Assembly: GCA_022768325.1 (NCBI GenBank)
Contig: JALEMI010000046.1
Location: forward strand, 1-59,715
From: Bacteroidales bacterium
Lineage (GTDB): Bacteria > Bacteroidota > Bacteroidia > Bacteroidales > Marinilabiliaceae
Reading direction: 5' to 3'
Length of the DNA stretch: 59,715 bases
Under the pieces are notes generated by a model. It saw only the letters and a program-made list of their open reading frames with translations. It did no database searches and was not told where the DNA came from. Position 1 is the stretch's first letter, and the number at the start of each line of letters is the position of its first letter. Below are positions 17,501-26,306 of this stretch, piece by piece. The translations under genes were made by a program, and so were the position numbers.

Positions 17501-17827
17501 GTCCTCACTTTCCACGGCGAACGCATGTCCATCGGCACCGACCTCTCAGTGGACAACAGCCGTCCCGAGACGACGTTCAGCAGCCAAGACATCGAGTGCC
17601 AAACAGGCGACATGATGTTCCTTTTCTCCGACGGCTACTGCGACCAGTTTGGCGGCCCCGAGCATAAGAAATTCAAGGTCAGACGTTTCAAAAACTTGCT
17701 CCTCAACATCCATAAGCTCCCGGCCAACGACCAGATGCTCCTCCTCAATCAGAAGCTCATCGAATGGATGGGCGGAGGAGACCAGACTGACGACATTTCC
17801 ATCATCGGTTTCCAGCCGTGGAATTAA
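14525..17827 (+). CDS. Two-component-type beta-propeller / Y_Y_Y / SpoIIE phosphatase
   Basis: About 1100 residues from GTG 14525 (the frame is open from TTG 14465, but the promoter lies over that). An N-terminal signal ends near DAVAQ (residue ~44). Residues ~55-700 carry repeated propeller blades of the Reg_prop type (GLVWIGTDDGLNSYDG, GTIWVSFGGNKLLRW, GLLWVATNNMGVVKL, GNLWLSTHIGLYRYNG, GRIWTGSRTG, GILWLNTSTGIGYVD). A Y_Y_Y beta domain (~720-790) and one membrane helix (~790-815) follow, then a coiled coil and a SpoIIE/PP2C phosphatase domain (~870-1100) with intact metal sites (DIVSGDFY, ADCTGHGVPGAF, FLFSDGYCDQFGG, DQTDDISII). It likely senses a periplasmic or surface signal and dephosphorylates a cytoplasmic regulator; no anti-sigma antagonist is encoded nearby. 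Confidence 0.9.
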   Translation: MTNSQHNVARRATSLLGRFKPAITATAFFAVGSCFLSQNDAVAQYIDLEANVTEVEPITISNYSHINTDNGLCSNTANLTYKDEAGLVWIGTDDGLNSYDGYIIRSFKPDPDDSTSIPGKQILGICEPTSLTMTIALGDGGVCTYDKLDGTFRKSKQQKGLEADEDNLAFGTIRLADDIYTVFHECIIKLNRITGSIRRLAHDHVHEVTRLGTKKMIAMPGNDGIIVIRSSTQSICILDSRNENITEEKLNDLVLYDIAPIDENRLLLGTRNGLHVYDFRSQETKQLQFLKGELIHALTRSIDGTIWVSFGGNKLLRWNPILRTFARISNCDQIINQNTRINDLREDENGLLWVATNNMGVVKLDTKKPKIRSLFPDINLPADHATYEIAAAPDGTLWCACGTNGIVHIDPKTQKASTIPIPNEDAVSIHPRKDGTVMVGTTKRLIRLTCSTGLIESLNIRDTAADSAGQVMVNQIDEDCLGNLWLSTHIGLYRYNGIDFELQKTPSGERQTFNCVLEDRDGRIWTGSRTGAMLRDIGSTTFRSIKSSRSNRYEEGVFCIVEHENNILMGTSNGVIAFDKRTGRETKSKLFDAFKDKVIYSIASDENGILWLNTSTGIGYVDSNYENIYTFGNADGLRNECDGSPRFTFSNGCLYFGQATAINYIDTRHITFNTRIPHTFVSQAIYYPVGSEEKMKMINDSTFSHKYHPNATTRLQVASSDFTFPARNRFIYKVDDGNWTELTTNNQIFLPSLFPGTYHVRLRCSNADKTWSHEVKSIYINIEPPLWMTRPALIFYAIWIMSMIWLAVTMRFRKINRRMKLAEAEGKAKSAIEEQRNQLAGVISEQRASLNYAKRIQDALMPKAQSFERFFAKLFILYRPKDIVSGDFYTFYNRDGMTFIISADCTGHGVPGAFISILGIDHLNSIIMQQKIDDAGQILTLLQYELRKAIAQIGTEEVNDGMDMTVCVIHHDEKRVNFAGAMNDMYIIRNNEVLTFHGERMSIGTDLSVDNSRPETTFSSQDIECQTGDMMFLFSDGYCDQFGGPEHKKFKVRRFKNLLLNIHKLPANDQMLLLNQKLIEWMGGGDQTDDISIIGFQPWN

Positions 17828-17877
17828 CCCCCACCCCCTCGACACCATTCAAATAACAATTTCCTAAGAAAACGACA

Positions 17878-19116
17878 ATGAAAATTGTATCGTGCGTCTA
17901 TCTTTTGGGCATTTGGTTCTACACCCTATGCCTCAAAATCGCCGCGCTTTTCAATCAAAAAGCCAAACTCCTCTGCAAAGGTCGGCAGGAGACCTGGCAA
18001 AAGATTAAGAATTTCGACAACTCGGGCGGATGCGTGTGGATTCACGCCGCGTCGCTCGGCGAGTTCGAGCAAGGGCGGCCTCTAATCGAGGCCATCAAAG
18101 CCAAGACCCCCAACCAGAAGATTGTCCTCACTTTCTACTCCCCCTCGGGCTACGAGATCCGCAAGAACTACAACCTGGCCGACCTCGTTTGCTATCTCCC
18201 CGCCGACGGCCCGTCGAACGCCAAACGCTTCGTCGAGGCCATTAACCCTACGCAAGTCTATTTCGTCAAGTACGAGTTCTGGCACTTCTTCCTCAAAGCC
18301 GTAAAGACCCGAAACATCCCCCTCTACGGCATCTCCATGATTTTCCGCCGCTCGCAGCCCTTCTTCTCAACATGGGGCGACTGGTTCCGCAACATGATCG
18401 AGATGTTCACCCACATCTACGTCCAAGACACCGAGTCCGCCAATCTGCTCAACTCCATAAAGTTCACCCGCCACACCATTGCTGGCGACACGCGTTTCGA
18501 CCGTGTCCGTCAGATTGCCGACTCCGCAGCCGACATCCCCTCCGTCAGCACTTTCGCCCAGGAGACCGAACAAGTCATAGTTGCCGGCAGCACGTGGCCA
18601 CCCGACGAGGACCTTCTCGTCCCCTTCATCAACAACGCCCCTAAATCCGTCAAGCTCGTCATTGCGCCCCACGAGATTGGCAAGGCGCGTGTCGATGCGC
18701 TCTGCGCCCGCCTCACCGTCCCCTACGCCCGCTTCACGCAGCTCGACGGTGCCGACCTGTCGGCTGCAAGGGTCTTCGTCGTCGATACCATTGGCCTCTT
18801 ATCCGCCATCTACCGATACGCCACCATCACCTACGTCGGCGGAGGCTTCGGAGTTGGCATCCACAACACGCTCGAACCCGCCATCTACGGCCGCCCCGTA
18901 ATCTTCGGTCCCAACCACAAACGCTTCAAGGAGGCCATGGACCTTCTCGCCTGTGGCGGCGGTATGACCATAACCGACAAGGCGTCGTTCGACAAGGTCA
19001 TGGGCGACCTCCTCGCCAATCCCCAAAAGATCTCCGACGCTGGCAAAGCCGCCGGAGATTATTGCCAAAGCATGCTCGGAGCCACACAAAGAATCATGTC
19101 AGACACCCGAAGCTGA
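17878..19116 (+). CDS. kdtA: 3-deoxy-D-manno-octulosonic acid (Kdo) transferase
   Basis: 412 residues. Adds Kdo from CMP-Kdo to lipid A precursor at the inner face of the cytoplasmic membrane. One N-terminal helix anchors it, followed by a GT-B glycosyltransferase: WIHAASLGEFEQGRPL (~56, catalytic Glu), TFYSPSGYEIRK (~86), PADGPSNAKRF, KYEFWHFFLKA (~135), GSTWPPDED (~237) and FGVGIHNTLEPAIYGRPVIFGPN (cited in part; ~325). Bacteroidota enzymes are often monofunctional, which cannot be settled here. Same direction as the lpx cluster 5 kb downstream. Confidence 0.95.
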   Translation: MKIVSCVYLLGIWFYTLCLKIAALFNQKAKLLCKGRQETWQKIKNFDNSGGCVWIHAASLGEFEQGRPLIEAIKAKTPNQKIVLTFYSPSGYEIRKNYNLADLVCYLPADGPSNAKRFVEAINPTQVYFVKYEFWHFFLKAVKTRNIPLYGISMIFRRSQPFFSTWGDWFRNMIEMFTHIYVQDTESANLLNSIKFTRHTIAGDTRFDRVRQIADSAADIPSVSTFAQETEQVIVAGSTWPPDEDLLVPFINNAPKSVKLVIAPHEIGKARVDALCARLTVPYARFTQLDGADLSAARVFVVDTIGLLSAIYRYATITYVGGGFGVGIHNTLEPAIYGRPVIFGPNHKRFKEAMDLLACGGGMTITDKASFDKVMGDLLANPQKISDAGKAAGDYCQSMLGATQRIMSDTRS

Positions 19117-19237
19117 TATTTTTCACCTCCAATTCTATGCGCGAAAGTGTAATAATCGTTAACTTCGGGCATACAAATTAACAGCCCCGTTCCTCTTCCC
19201 AAGAGACAGGCTACAAAAGAACACTCAACCTTTAATA

Positions 19238-20665
19238 ATGGAAACAAACCGATTAGTGAAGCTGATTATCTGTATAGCAGCTTTCCTACTCCTGTGGCTT
19301 CTGCCAGCCGATTGCTTCGGCATCGAAAACCTCACCGTCGTCGAGCATAGGGTCATAGCCCTCTTCGTATTCGGTGCCTTGATGTGGATCATGGAAGCAA
19401 TACCCATCTGGACAACTTCCATCCTCATCATCGTCATGATGATTCTTACTGTCTCAGACAGTATGATTCTGCCTCTCAACCACGTAGGCGAGGAAGGGTT
19501 CGGCCCCGTCATTAGCCACAACGCCATCATGGCGTCCTTCGCCCACCCCATCGTCATGCTCTTCATGGGTGGCTTCGCCCTCGCAATAGCCGCAACCAAG
19601 TGCGGTCTCGATGTCAACCTGGCGAGGGTTCTTCTCAAACCTTTCGGCAATCGCAGCGAGGTTGTCCTCCTCGGCTTCATGATCGTCACGGGCATTTTCT
19701 CCATGTTCATGAGCAACACAGCGACGGCCGCCATGATGATTGCCATCATCACCCCCGTCATTGCTCAGCTCCCCGGTAAAGGGCGCATCGCCATGGCCAT
19801 GGGCATCCCCATCGCAGCCAACGTCGGCGGCGTAGGCACCCCCATCGGCACACCTCCCAACGCCATCGCCATCGACTACCTCACCAAGAATCCCGACCTC
19901 GGAATCTCCATCTCCTTCGGTCAGTGGATGATGATCATGGTGCCTTTCGTCATCATCGTCCTCGCTTTCGCCTGGTTCCTGCTCATCAAGATGTTCCCCT
20001 TCTCCCAGAAGAGAGTCGAAATCAACATTACGGGCAAATTCCGCAACGACCGCGAAGCAAAAATCGTCTACTACACTTTCCTCATCACCGTCCTCCTCTG
20101 GATTACCGACCGCTACACGGGTATCGATAGCAACTCCGTGGCCATGATTCCTCTCGCCGTCTTCACCGTCACGGGCATCATTGGCAAAGAGGAGCTCAAG
20201 CAAATCAACTGGGACGTCCTCTGGCTTGTCGCTGGTGGCTTCGCCCTCGGTGTCGGCCTCAACCAGAGCGGCCTTGCCAAGAGCCTCGTGGCCTCCATTC
20301 CTTTCGACACGTGGCCTCCTATTGCCGTCATCGCCGGCTCGGGTCTCATCTGCTTCGTCATGTCCACCTTCATGAGCAACACCGCCTCTACGGCTCTCCT
20401 CGTGCCAATCCTTGCCGCAATGGCCACAAGTATGCAGGGTGTCCTCGAGCCTTTCGGTGGTGCAGAGACAATGATTCTCGGTGTCGCCGTATGCGCCTCC
20501 ATGGCAATGGCTCTCCCAATCTCCACGCCTCCTAACGCCCTCGCCTACGGCACTGGCCTTATCTCGCAAGGCGTCATGGCCCGCATCGGCATCTGCGTCG
20601 GCATCGTCGGCATGATTCTCGGCTACACCACGCTTATCGCGGCCGTCAAGCTCGGTCTGCTCTAA
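19238..20665 (+). CDS. SLC13/DASS family sodium:anion (dicarboxylate or sulfate) symporter
   Basis: 475 residues, about 11-12 membrane segments. Hallmarks of the divalent anion:Na+ symporters are the paired SNT motifs, MSNTATAAMM (~158) and MSNTASTALL (~380), each followed by a proline-glycine loop, GTPIGTPPNAIAI (~206) and STPPNALAYGTG (~430). These form the sodium and substrate sites in the VcINDY structure. Substrate (succinate and related acids, or sulfate) is not decidable. It stands alone with about 120 bases before and 170 after it. Confidence 0.93.
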   Translation: METNRLVKLIICIAAFLLLWLLPADCFGIENLTVVEHRVIALFVFGALMWIMEAIPIWTTSILIIVMMILTVSDSMILPLNHVGEEGFGPVISHNAIMASFAHPIVMLFMGGFALAIAATKCGLDVNLARVLLKPFGNRSEVVLLGFMIVTGIFSMFMSNTATAAMMIAIITPVIAQLPGKGRIAMAMGIPIAANVGGVGTPIGTPPNAIAIDYLTKNPDLGISISFGQWMMIMVPFVIIVLAFAWFLLIKMFPFSQKRVEINITGKFRNDREAKIVYYTFLITVLLWITDRYTGIDSNSVAMIPLAVFTVTGIIGKEELKQINWDVLWLVAGGFALGVGLNQSGLAKSLVASIPFDTWPPIAVIAGSGLICFVMSTFMSNTASTALLVPILAAMATSMQGVLEPFGGAETMILGVAVCASMAMALPISTPPNALAYGTGLISQGVMARIGICVGIVGMILGYTTLIAAVKLGLL

Positions 20666-20754
20666 GCACTCTCTCCATAAAATTGGGCGGACAAGACCCC
20701 GCAAAAATCTGAACTTTTCAACGTTCGAATAGTATAATTTATCACAGTTTGGGC

Positions 20755-20762
20755 TATCTTTG
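20755..20762 (+). promoter_or_regulatory. Bacteroides-type -7 box upstream of the MarC-like gene
   Basis: TATCTTTG at 20755-20762 is a perfect TAnnTTTG match, 74 bases before the ATG at 20837. No convincing TTTG at the usual -33 distance. Confidence 0.45.
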
Positions 20763-20836
20763 TTAAACAAACAACAAAGTCAACCTCAACTCGCCGACGA
20801 GACTTCCTCTCGGTTTTCGGCAAAAACTTTTCAACG

Positions 20837-21436
20837 ATGAATTTCAGTTTTCGCGAGATTTTGTCCGCCACAATTGTCTTGGCGGCAGTCATGGACATTC
20901 TCGGCTCTCTCCCTATTGTCTTGGCTATGAGGGAGAAAGGGCTCAAAATCAGTTCCATGCAAACGTGCGTCGTCACGATTGCGCTTCTCATCGCTTTCCT
21001 CTTTCTCGGGCAGTCGTTCCTCCAGTTCTTCGGTGTCGACATCAACTCATTCGCTGTGGCGGGCGCAATTGTCCTGTTCGTCATCAGCCTCGAAATGGTC
21101 ATGGGTCTCGAGATAATGAAGCAAGACGGGCCGAAAGAGGCGTCCATTGTCCCGCTCGCCTTCCCGCTCCTCGCAGGCCCAGGCTCTTTCACAACTCTCC
21201 TCTCGCTCCGAGCCGAGTTCTTCTTGGAGAACATCATCGTGGCCGTCCTCATCAACGGCATCATAATTTATGTCGTCCTGCAGACGTCCCATAAGCTGCA
21301 ACATATCATTGGCAACAACGGTATTTACGTCCTCAAGAAGCTCTTCGGAATCATTCTTCTCGCAATGGCCGTAAAACTGTTCACAAGCAATCTCTCCAGC
21401 ATCATTCAATCCTCGGGCATCACGGCGGCAAGCTAA
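20837..21436 (+). CDS. MarC family integral membrane protein
   Basis: 199 residues with six predicted membrane helices. Family marks: AAVMDILGSLPIVLAM (~18), FGVDINSFAVAGAIVLF (~65), PLAFPLLAGPGSFTTLL (~110, the conserved PxxxPxxxGPG-type loop) and a last helix FGIILLAMAVKLF. MarC/UPF0056 proteins were once linked to multiple antibiotic resistance, but that link was withdrawn and the role is unknown. Likely first gene of a unit with the RNase H gene 57 bases downstream. Confidence 0.92.
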   Translation: MNFSFREILSATIVLAAVMDILGSLPIVLAMREKGLKISSMQTCVVTIALLIAFLFLGQSFLQFFGVDINSFAVAGAIVLFVISLEMVMGLEIMKQDGPKEASIVPLAFPLLAGPGSFTTLLSLRAEFFLENIIVAVLINGIIIYVVLQTSHKLQHIIGNNGIYVLKKLFGIILLAMAVKLFTSNLSSIIQSSGITAAS

Positions 21437-21493
21437 AGCCCACACACCTACCTGCGGCAAGTCGAAAGCAGCCGTCCATGCCGCACCTTCACA

Positions 21494-22114
21494 ATGGCAC
21501 AAAAACACTACGTGGTCTGGAAAGGCCACACCCCTGGCATCTACGCCGATTGGGCGACTGCTAAAGCCCAGATAGACAATTTCAAGGGGGCCAGATACAA
21601 AGGCTTCACCTCCCGCGAGGAGGCAGAGGCGGCTTATGCCCAAGGGCCTAAGCCGCTTCCTGCGTATCTGACACACCATGCCGAAGTTGAGAAACCAACC
21701 ACCGACTCCCCCCTGCTCAACGCCATTGCCGTCGATGCCGCCTGCTCCGGAAACCCGGGCGTGATGGAGTACCGTGGCATCTCGCTCTGGGACAATAAAC
21801 AGGTGTTCATCCACAAACACGAGCTCGGAACAAACAACATCGGCGAGTTCCTCGCCATTGTCGAAGCCCTCGCAAGGCTCAAACGCGCTGGCTCAGACGA
21901 CGTGACGGTATATTCCGACTCCACAATTGCAATCAATTGGGTCAAGGCAAAAAAATGCCGCACTAAACTCGAGCTCACACCAAGAACAGCAGAGCTGCTC
22001 AACATCGTCCAAAGAGCCGAGAAATGGCTCCATGACAACGACTTCTCAAACCCCATAGTCAAATGGCCCACAAGCGATTGGGGCGAGATTCCCGCCGACT
22101 TCGGCAGAAAATAA
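21494..22114 (+). CDS. Ribonuclease H with N-terminal viroplasmin-like (hybrid-binding) domain
   Basis: 206 residues. Residues 1-50 (KHYVVWKGHTPGIYADWATAK, cited in part; KGFTSREEAEAAY) form the small RNA/DNA-hybrid-binding domain seen in RNase HI of eukaryotes and some bacteria. The RNase H fold follows with its acidic set: Asp in AVDAACSGNPG (~75), Glu in NNIGEFLAIVEAL (~118), Asp in VYSDSTIAINW (~138) and Asp in SDWGEIPADF near the end. It cuts RNA in RNA:DNA hybrids during replication and repair. Sixteen bases before the TPR gene. The architecture matches rnhA genes of Bacteroidota. Confidence 0.92.
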   Translation: MAQKHYVVWKGHTPGIYADWATAKAQIDNFKGARYKGFTSREEAEAAYAQGPKPLPAYLTHHAEVEKPTTDSPLLNAIAVDAACSGNPGVMEYRGISLWDNKQVFIHKHELGTNNIGEFLAIVEALARLKRAGSDDVTVYSDSTIAINWVKAKKCRTKLELTPRTAELLNIVQRAEKWLHDNDFSNPIVKWPTSDWGEIPADFGRK

Positions 22115-22130
22115 TCACCGAGACCGACCT

Positions 22131-24257
22131 ATGGACACCACGAACCCCAACGACGCAAAGGAACGTTTCAGAAGGATACACGATGCCATCTGCTCCAACG
22201 ATATTTCCGTAATTAAAACAATCAAGAGTATCGCGTCGCCAATCGCCCCCGAGGAGACAATCGACAAGATTTCCTCCCTTGAGTCCGATTTCCAACTAAC
22301 TCTCGATTTCCTTAAGAGCGGTGCGCAAGACCCCAAACGCGGCCTTATCCTCCAACACCTCCGACGCCGCTTGCACACCCTGGCGGACGAGGTCGAGCTT
22401 CGCCTTTACGGCGAAAACGGCACAAACGCCCACGCCAACAAGTGCGCCGCCAGCTTCACCTCAAAGGCCGACATTGAGAGCCTCGTGGCGCAATACAAGC
22501 AGTCCGCCCTCACGTCGCCCGCGTCCATCGATGCCCTCGACGACCTTTGCGACGCCCTCGATGTCCACTATTTCGCCGCCACCGACATCAACCTCCTCAA
22601 CGAGTTCATTTTCAACGACGTCAATACTCCCGACATCGACAAGGAATACGTCATCAGCGTCCTCGGTCACAACATTCTCCATATTTTCCAACCATCCGTC
22701 GCCCTCCTCATCCTTCAGACCGTACGGAATAACGTCCTGGGAAACAAGGCACTACCACGTGCAGCGGCCGTCATAGCCACGTCCATTCTCTCTCACGCCA
22801 ACCGTTGGGACGACGACGATGAACTCGCCTCCGCCATCAAGCAAGTCGCCACAGACCGCCCCGATTTCGCCAATCTGGTTCGCACGGCTTTCACCATGAC
22901 CACCAAGGAACTCCTCACCGCCGAGGTCGTCAAGTTCATCGCCAAAGACATTCTCGACGAGGTGAAAAGCATGGCAAAAAGCCTTAGCGATTTCAAAGAC
23001 CCGGAGAGCGAACTCTTCAAGAACATCAACGCCGACAAGAAGTCCTTCGCCGATAAGTTCACCTACCTCAACGACCTCGCCATCGACGGCATCGACATAA
23101 ATTTCGCGTCGCAAGAGGCGTTGCGCTCGCTCCCATTCTTTCTCCATACCACCAACTGGATTCGTCCCTTCGACGCCCGTAGCCGCAAGGTGGCAGAACA
23201 GCTCAACAGCCTCCAACCCGAGACCATCGCCCAATTGGGCGACGCCCTGAGCCACAGCACGTTCTGCGACTCCGACCGCTACGGAATGATGCTCCTCGCC
23301 AGCAATGTCCCGCCCGGCAATATACAAAGTATGTGCTCCGCCATTTTCGCCGACGGTGAGCTGAAAGCCAACGCGCAACGGGAGCACTACAATCTCGCCA
23401 AGACCGACTTCCTCGCCGCAATGGAGACCGAGAATTTCATCAAGGACCTCTACCGCGTCGCTGTGATAAACCCCGTACGGCATGGCGTCCTCTCGCTTTT
23501 CGACGAATCGCAGTGGAACGTCAAGTCCAACGCTTTCCGCGCCTTCTTCGCCTCCGACACCTCGTATGACGATTTCGGCTCCACCCTCGTAAAGTACAAG
23601 TGCTACAAGCCCGCGGCCTCCATCTTCCAACAGCTCTTCGCCCTTACAAAAGATGCCAACCACGCCCGCAAACTGGCTTTCTGCCAATACGAGCTTCAAC
23701 AATATGACGAGGCCATAAAGTCGCTCTCCACAGCCGACGTCATCGACAATAGCGACTCGTGGACAAAACGAACCCTCGCCAAGTGGTTCTTCGAAAAAGG
23801 CAACCACGCCCTCGCCCTCAAGTTCTGCCTCGAAGCCGAAGCCCTCAAGCCCCTTAAGGCGGATGTCCTCGCCATCAAGGCTTTCTGCCAACTCTCCGTA
23901 GGGCGCACCTCCGACGCGCTCAACTCTTTCCTCGGGCTCACTTTCAACTCCCCGGAGATTCCCGACGGATACGTAGGCGCGGCGTTCGCACTATTCCGCC
24001 TCCGACGGATTGACGAGGTCGCCAAATATGTCCAAATTGCCAAGGAGCTTGACGCGCCCTCGTCGCCTTTCCTTCCCGATGTCAATATCGTCGCGGGGCT
24101 GGCTGCCCTCGCAAGAATGGACGTGCCGGCCGCCCTCGATTCCTTCCGCCAATCCAATGGTGCGGAGGCGGCAAAGCACCTCTGCGCCGAGGTGGACACT
24201 TTGCTCTCCTACGGCATTCCGAAAAACGACTTCTTGCTCTTCCTTAGGCTGATCTAA
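22131..24257 (+). CDS. Large TPR-repeat cytoplasmic protein of unknown function
   Basis: 708 residues with no signal peptide or membrane segment. The N-terminal two thirds are alpha-helical with no motif I recognise. The last ~200 residues show tetratricopeptide-like helices (PAASIFQQLFALTKDANHA, LAFCQYELQQYDEAIKSL, LAKWFFEKGNHALALKFCLE, LAIKAFCQLSVGRTSDALN). It resembles long TPR proteins conserved in Bacteroidales that have no assigned role. It follows the RNase H gene by 16 bases and precedes lpxD, which has its own promoter. Protein scaffolding is likely; anything beyond that is unknown. Confidence 0.85.
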   Translation: MDTTNPNDAKERFRRIHDAICSNDISVIKTIKSIASPIAPEETIDKISSLESDFQLTLDFLKSGAQDPKRGLILQHLRRRLHTLADEVELRLYGENGTNAHANKCAASFTSKADIESLVAQYKQSALTSPASIDALDDLCDALDVHYFAATDINLLNEFIFNDVNTPDIDKEYVISVLGHNILHIFQPSVALLILQTVRNNVLGNKALPRAAAVIATSILSHANRWDDDDELASAIKQVATDRPDFANLVRTAFTMTTKELLTAEVVKFIAKDILDEVKSMAKSLSDFKDPESELFKNINADKKSFADKFTYLNDLAIDGIDINFASQEALRSLPFFLHTTNWIRPFDARSRKVAEQLNSLQPETIAQLGDALSHSTFCDSDRYGMMLLASNVPPGNIQSMCSAIFADGELKANAQREHYNLAKTDFLAAMETENFIKDLYRVAVINPVRHGVLSLFDESQWNVKSNAFRAFFASDTSYDDFGSTLVKYKCYKPAASIFQQLFALTKDANHARKLAFCQYELQQYDEAIKSLSTADVIDNSDSWTKRTLAKWFFEKGNHALALKFCLEAEALKPLKADVLAIKAFCQLSVGRTSDALNSFLGLTFNSPEIPDGYVGAAFALFRLRRIDEVAKYVQIAKELDAPSSPFLPDVNIVAGLAALARMDVPAALDSFRQSNGAEAAKHLCAEVDTLLSYGIPKNDFLLFLRLI

Positions 24258-24290
24258 ACCACGCGGCAAAACTAAGTCACGCCTCGCAAG

Positions 24291-24322
24291 TTTCGTTATC
24301 TTAGATTAATTCATTAGTTTTG
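24291..24322 (+). promoter_or_regulatory. Bacteroides-type promoter for lpxD-lpxC-lpxA
   Basis: TAGTTTTG at 24315-24322 fits TAnnTTTG; TTTC at 24291-24294 sits 20 bases upstream as a one-mismatch -33 box. The lpxD ATG is at 24351. Confidence 0.65.
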
Positions 24323-24350
24323 CCCGTCAGAAACAAGAATTGCGACAAAA

Positions 24351-25379
24351 ATGGAGTTCACAGCGCAGCAAATAGCTGAAATGCTCGGCGGGTTCGTAGT
24401 TGGCGACCCGCAAGCAACGGTTAACGACGTATCAAAAATTGAAGAGGGTCGCCCTAAAACCCTCACTTTCTTTGCCAATCCCAAATACGAGCATTACGTC
24501 TACTCCACAGAGGCCTCTATCGTCATAGTAAACGCCGATTTCAACCCTTCTCAACCAGTCAAAGCCACCATGATTAAGGTGGCCAATGCCTACGAGAGCC
24601 TCGCAAAACTTCTCGCGCTCTATCAGCAGATGCAGCCTCAAAAGGTCGGTATCGAACAACCCTCTTTCATTAGCCAGTCCGCAACGGTAGGCAAGGATGT
24701 CTACGTTGGCGCTTTCGCCTACATCGGCGAGAAGGCTAAGGTGGCCGACAACGCCAAGATTTACCCCCAAGCCTACATCGGCGACGGCGTTACCATCGGC
24801 GAGGGAACAATTATCTACCCCGGCGCAAAAATCTACAAAGGTTGTAAGATTGGCAACCGCTGCATAATCCATGCGGGCGCAGTCATCGGTGCCGATGGCT
24901 TCGGCTTCGCTCCCAATAAGGAAGGTGTTTATCAAAAAATTGAGCAGGTCGGCATCGCCGTAATCGAGGACGATGTGGAGATTGGCGCCAACACCTGTAT
25001 CGACCGCTCCACCATGGGCGCCACGCGTGTTGAGCATGGCACGAAAATCGACGACCTCGTCATGATAGCTCATAACGTCATCGTCGGTCACGATACGGTC
25101 ATCGCCTCGCAGAGCGGCATTGCCGGCTCCACCAAGATTGGCAACAACTGCGTCATGGGCGGTCAGGTCGGCGTGGCTGGCCACATTGAGATTGCAGACC
25201 GCACCACGATAGCCGCACAAAGCGGCATCCAAGGCTCTGTCCGCAAGTCCGGTCAGACGCTCTTCGGCTCTCCCGCCTTCGACTATATGGGCTTCACCCG
25301 CTCGTTTGTCGTTTTCCGCCACCTCCCCGAGCTCAAACGGCAGATTGACCTCCTCATGCAAGAGCGTAACCAAAAATAA
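24351..25379 (+). CDS. lpxD: UDP-3-O-acylglucosamine N-acyltransferase
   Basis: 342 residues. Third step of lipid A synthesis: transfers a hydroxyacyl chain from ACP to UDP-3-O-acylglucosamine. N-terminal LpxD domain (1-100, [29 protein letters not shown]), then a left-handed beta helix of hexapeptide repeats (~105-310), with the catalytic His in MIAHNVIVG (~240) and a C-terminal helix ([16 protein letters not shown]). First gene of an lpxD-lpxC-lpxA unit; 9 bases before lpxC. Confidence 0.97.
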   Translation: MEFTAQQIAEMLGGFVVGDPQATVNDVSKIEEGRPKTLTFFANPKYEHYVYSTEASIVIVNADFNPSQPVKATMIKVANAYESLAKLLALYQQMQPQKVGIEQPSFISQSATVGKDVYVGAFAYIGEKAKVADNAKIYPQAYIGDGVTIGEGTIIYPGAKIYKGCKIGNRCIIHAGAVIGADGFGFAPNKEGVYQKIEQVGIAVIEDDVEIGANTCIDRSTMGATRVEHGTKIDDLVMIAHNVIVGHDTVIASQSGIAGSTKIGNNCVMGGQVGVAGHIEIADRTTIAAQSGIQGSVRKSGQTLFGSPAFDYMGFTRSFVVFRHLPELKRQIDLLMQERNQK

Positions 25380-25388
25380 TCTCCCTCA

Positions 25389-26306
25389 ATGCAAAAACAA
25401 ACTACGCTCAAAACCTGCGCCTCGTTCGAGGGGAAAGGCCTCCACACGGGAGCATACGTCCATTTGTCCATAAATCCCGCCCCCGCCGACTACGGTTTCC
25501 GTTTCCGTCGCGTCGACATCGACGGCCAGCCCGAGATTCCCGCCCTCGCGACACGCGTCTCTTTCACGCAACGCGGCACGGTCCTCACGGGCGACAATAA
25601 GGAGACCATCTCAACCATCGAGCACCTCATGTCCGCACTCCGCGCCAATGGCGTGGACAATTGCCGCATCGACCTCGATGGACCTGAAGTCCCCATCCTC
25701 GACGGCAGCGCAAAACCTTTCACCGATGCCATCCGCGCCGTAGGCCTTGAGACCCAAGATGCCGAGCGCAAATATCTCGTCGTGACCCACAAGACCGTCT
25801 ACGAGGAGAAGGAGAAAGGCCTGCGCATCATAGCCCTCCCCGAAGATTACTTCGCAGCCGAGGTCAATATCGCTTTCGACGGCACTCGCTGCCTCGCCAA
25901 CCAATGGGCGCAAATTGAGTCCCTCGCCGATGAGTACGACCAGGTCTACGACTGCCGCACCTTCGTCTTCCTCCACGAGATTGCCCCACTTCTGAACATG
26001 GGCCTCATCAAGGGCGGCGACCTCGACAACGCAATTGTCTTCGTCGAGGGGCAGCTCACCAATGAGCAAAAAGAGGAATTGGCAGCAAAGCTCGGCCGCA
26101 AGGAGGTCACCATTCACCCAAGCGGCGCCCTCAACGACCGTGACCTCAAATATGCCAACGAACCCGCTCGCCACAAGCTCCTCGACCTTATCGGCGACCT
26201 CGCCCTCGTCGGCCTCCCCATCAAGGGACGTATCCTCGCAACACGCTCGGGCCACGGCTCCAATACCGCTTTCGCCCGCCAACTCATGAAGGAGTTCCTC
26301 AATTAA
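25389..26306 (+). CDS. lpxC: UDP-3-O-acyl-N-acetylglucosamine deacetylase, stand-alone (no FabZ domain)
   Basis: 305 residues. Zinc deacetylase and committed step of lipid A synthesis. Catalytic set visible: Glu-His in STIEHLMSAL (~78), His and Asp in HKLLDLIGDLAL (~265) and His in RSGHGSNTAFAR (~290). GKGLHTG near residue 16 is also typical. The length matches the single-domain enzyme of Proteobacteria. In Bacteroides and Porphyromonas, LpxC is annotated as a fusion with FabZ (3-hydroxyacyl-ACP dehydratase) of about 460 residues; here a stop follows the LpxC domain directly and no FabZ sequence lies in the 54 bases before lpxA. Confidence 0.96.
   Translation: MQKQTTLKTCASFEGKGLHTGAYVHLSINPAPADYGFRFRRVDIDGQPEIPALATRVSFTQRGTVLTGDNKETISTIEHLMSALRANGVDNCRIDLDGPEVPILDGSAKPFTDAIRAVGLETQDAERKYLVVTHKTVYEEKEKGLRIIALPEDYFAAEVNIAFDGTRCLANQWAQIESLADEYDQVYDCRTFVFLHEIAPLLNMGLIKGGDLDNAIVFVEGQLTNEQKEELAAKLGRKEVTIHPSGALNDRDLKYANEPARHKLLDLIGDLALVGLPIKGRILATRSGHGSNTAFARQLMKEFLN

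Noticed and set aside
20715-20735. TTCGAAT motif resembling a tRNA T-loop
   Set aside because: No acceptor, D or anticodon stems can be folded around it. No tRNA or rRNA was recognised anywhere in the window.
19454-20770. Long minus-strand frame (438 codons) opposite the DASS transporter
   Set aside because: It is extremely rich in His, Asp and Glu, has no motif, and lies exactly over a well-supported gene. A by-product of GC-rich third positions. The same applies to 22752-23891 (-), 13317-14345 (-) and 30158-31012 (-).
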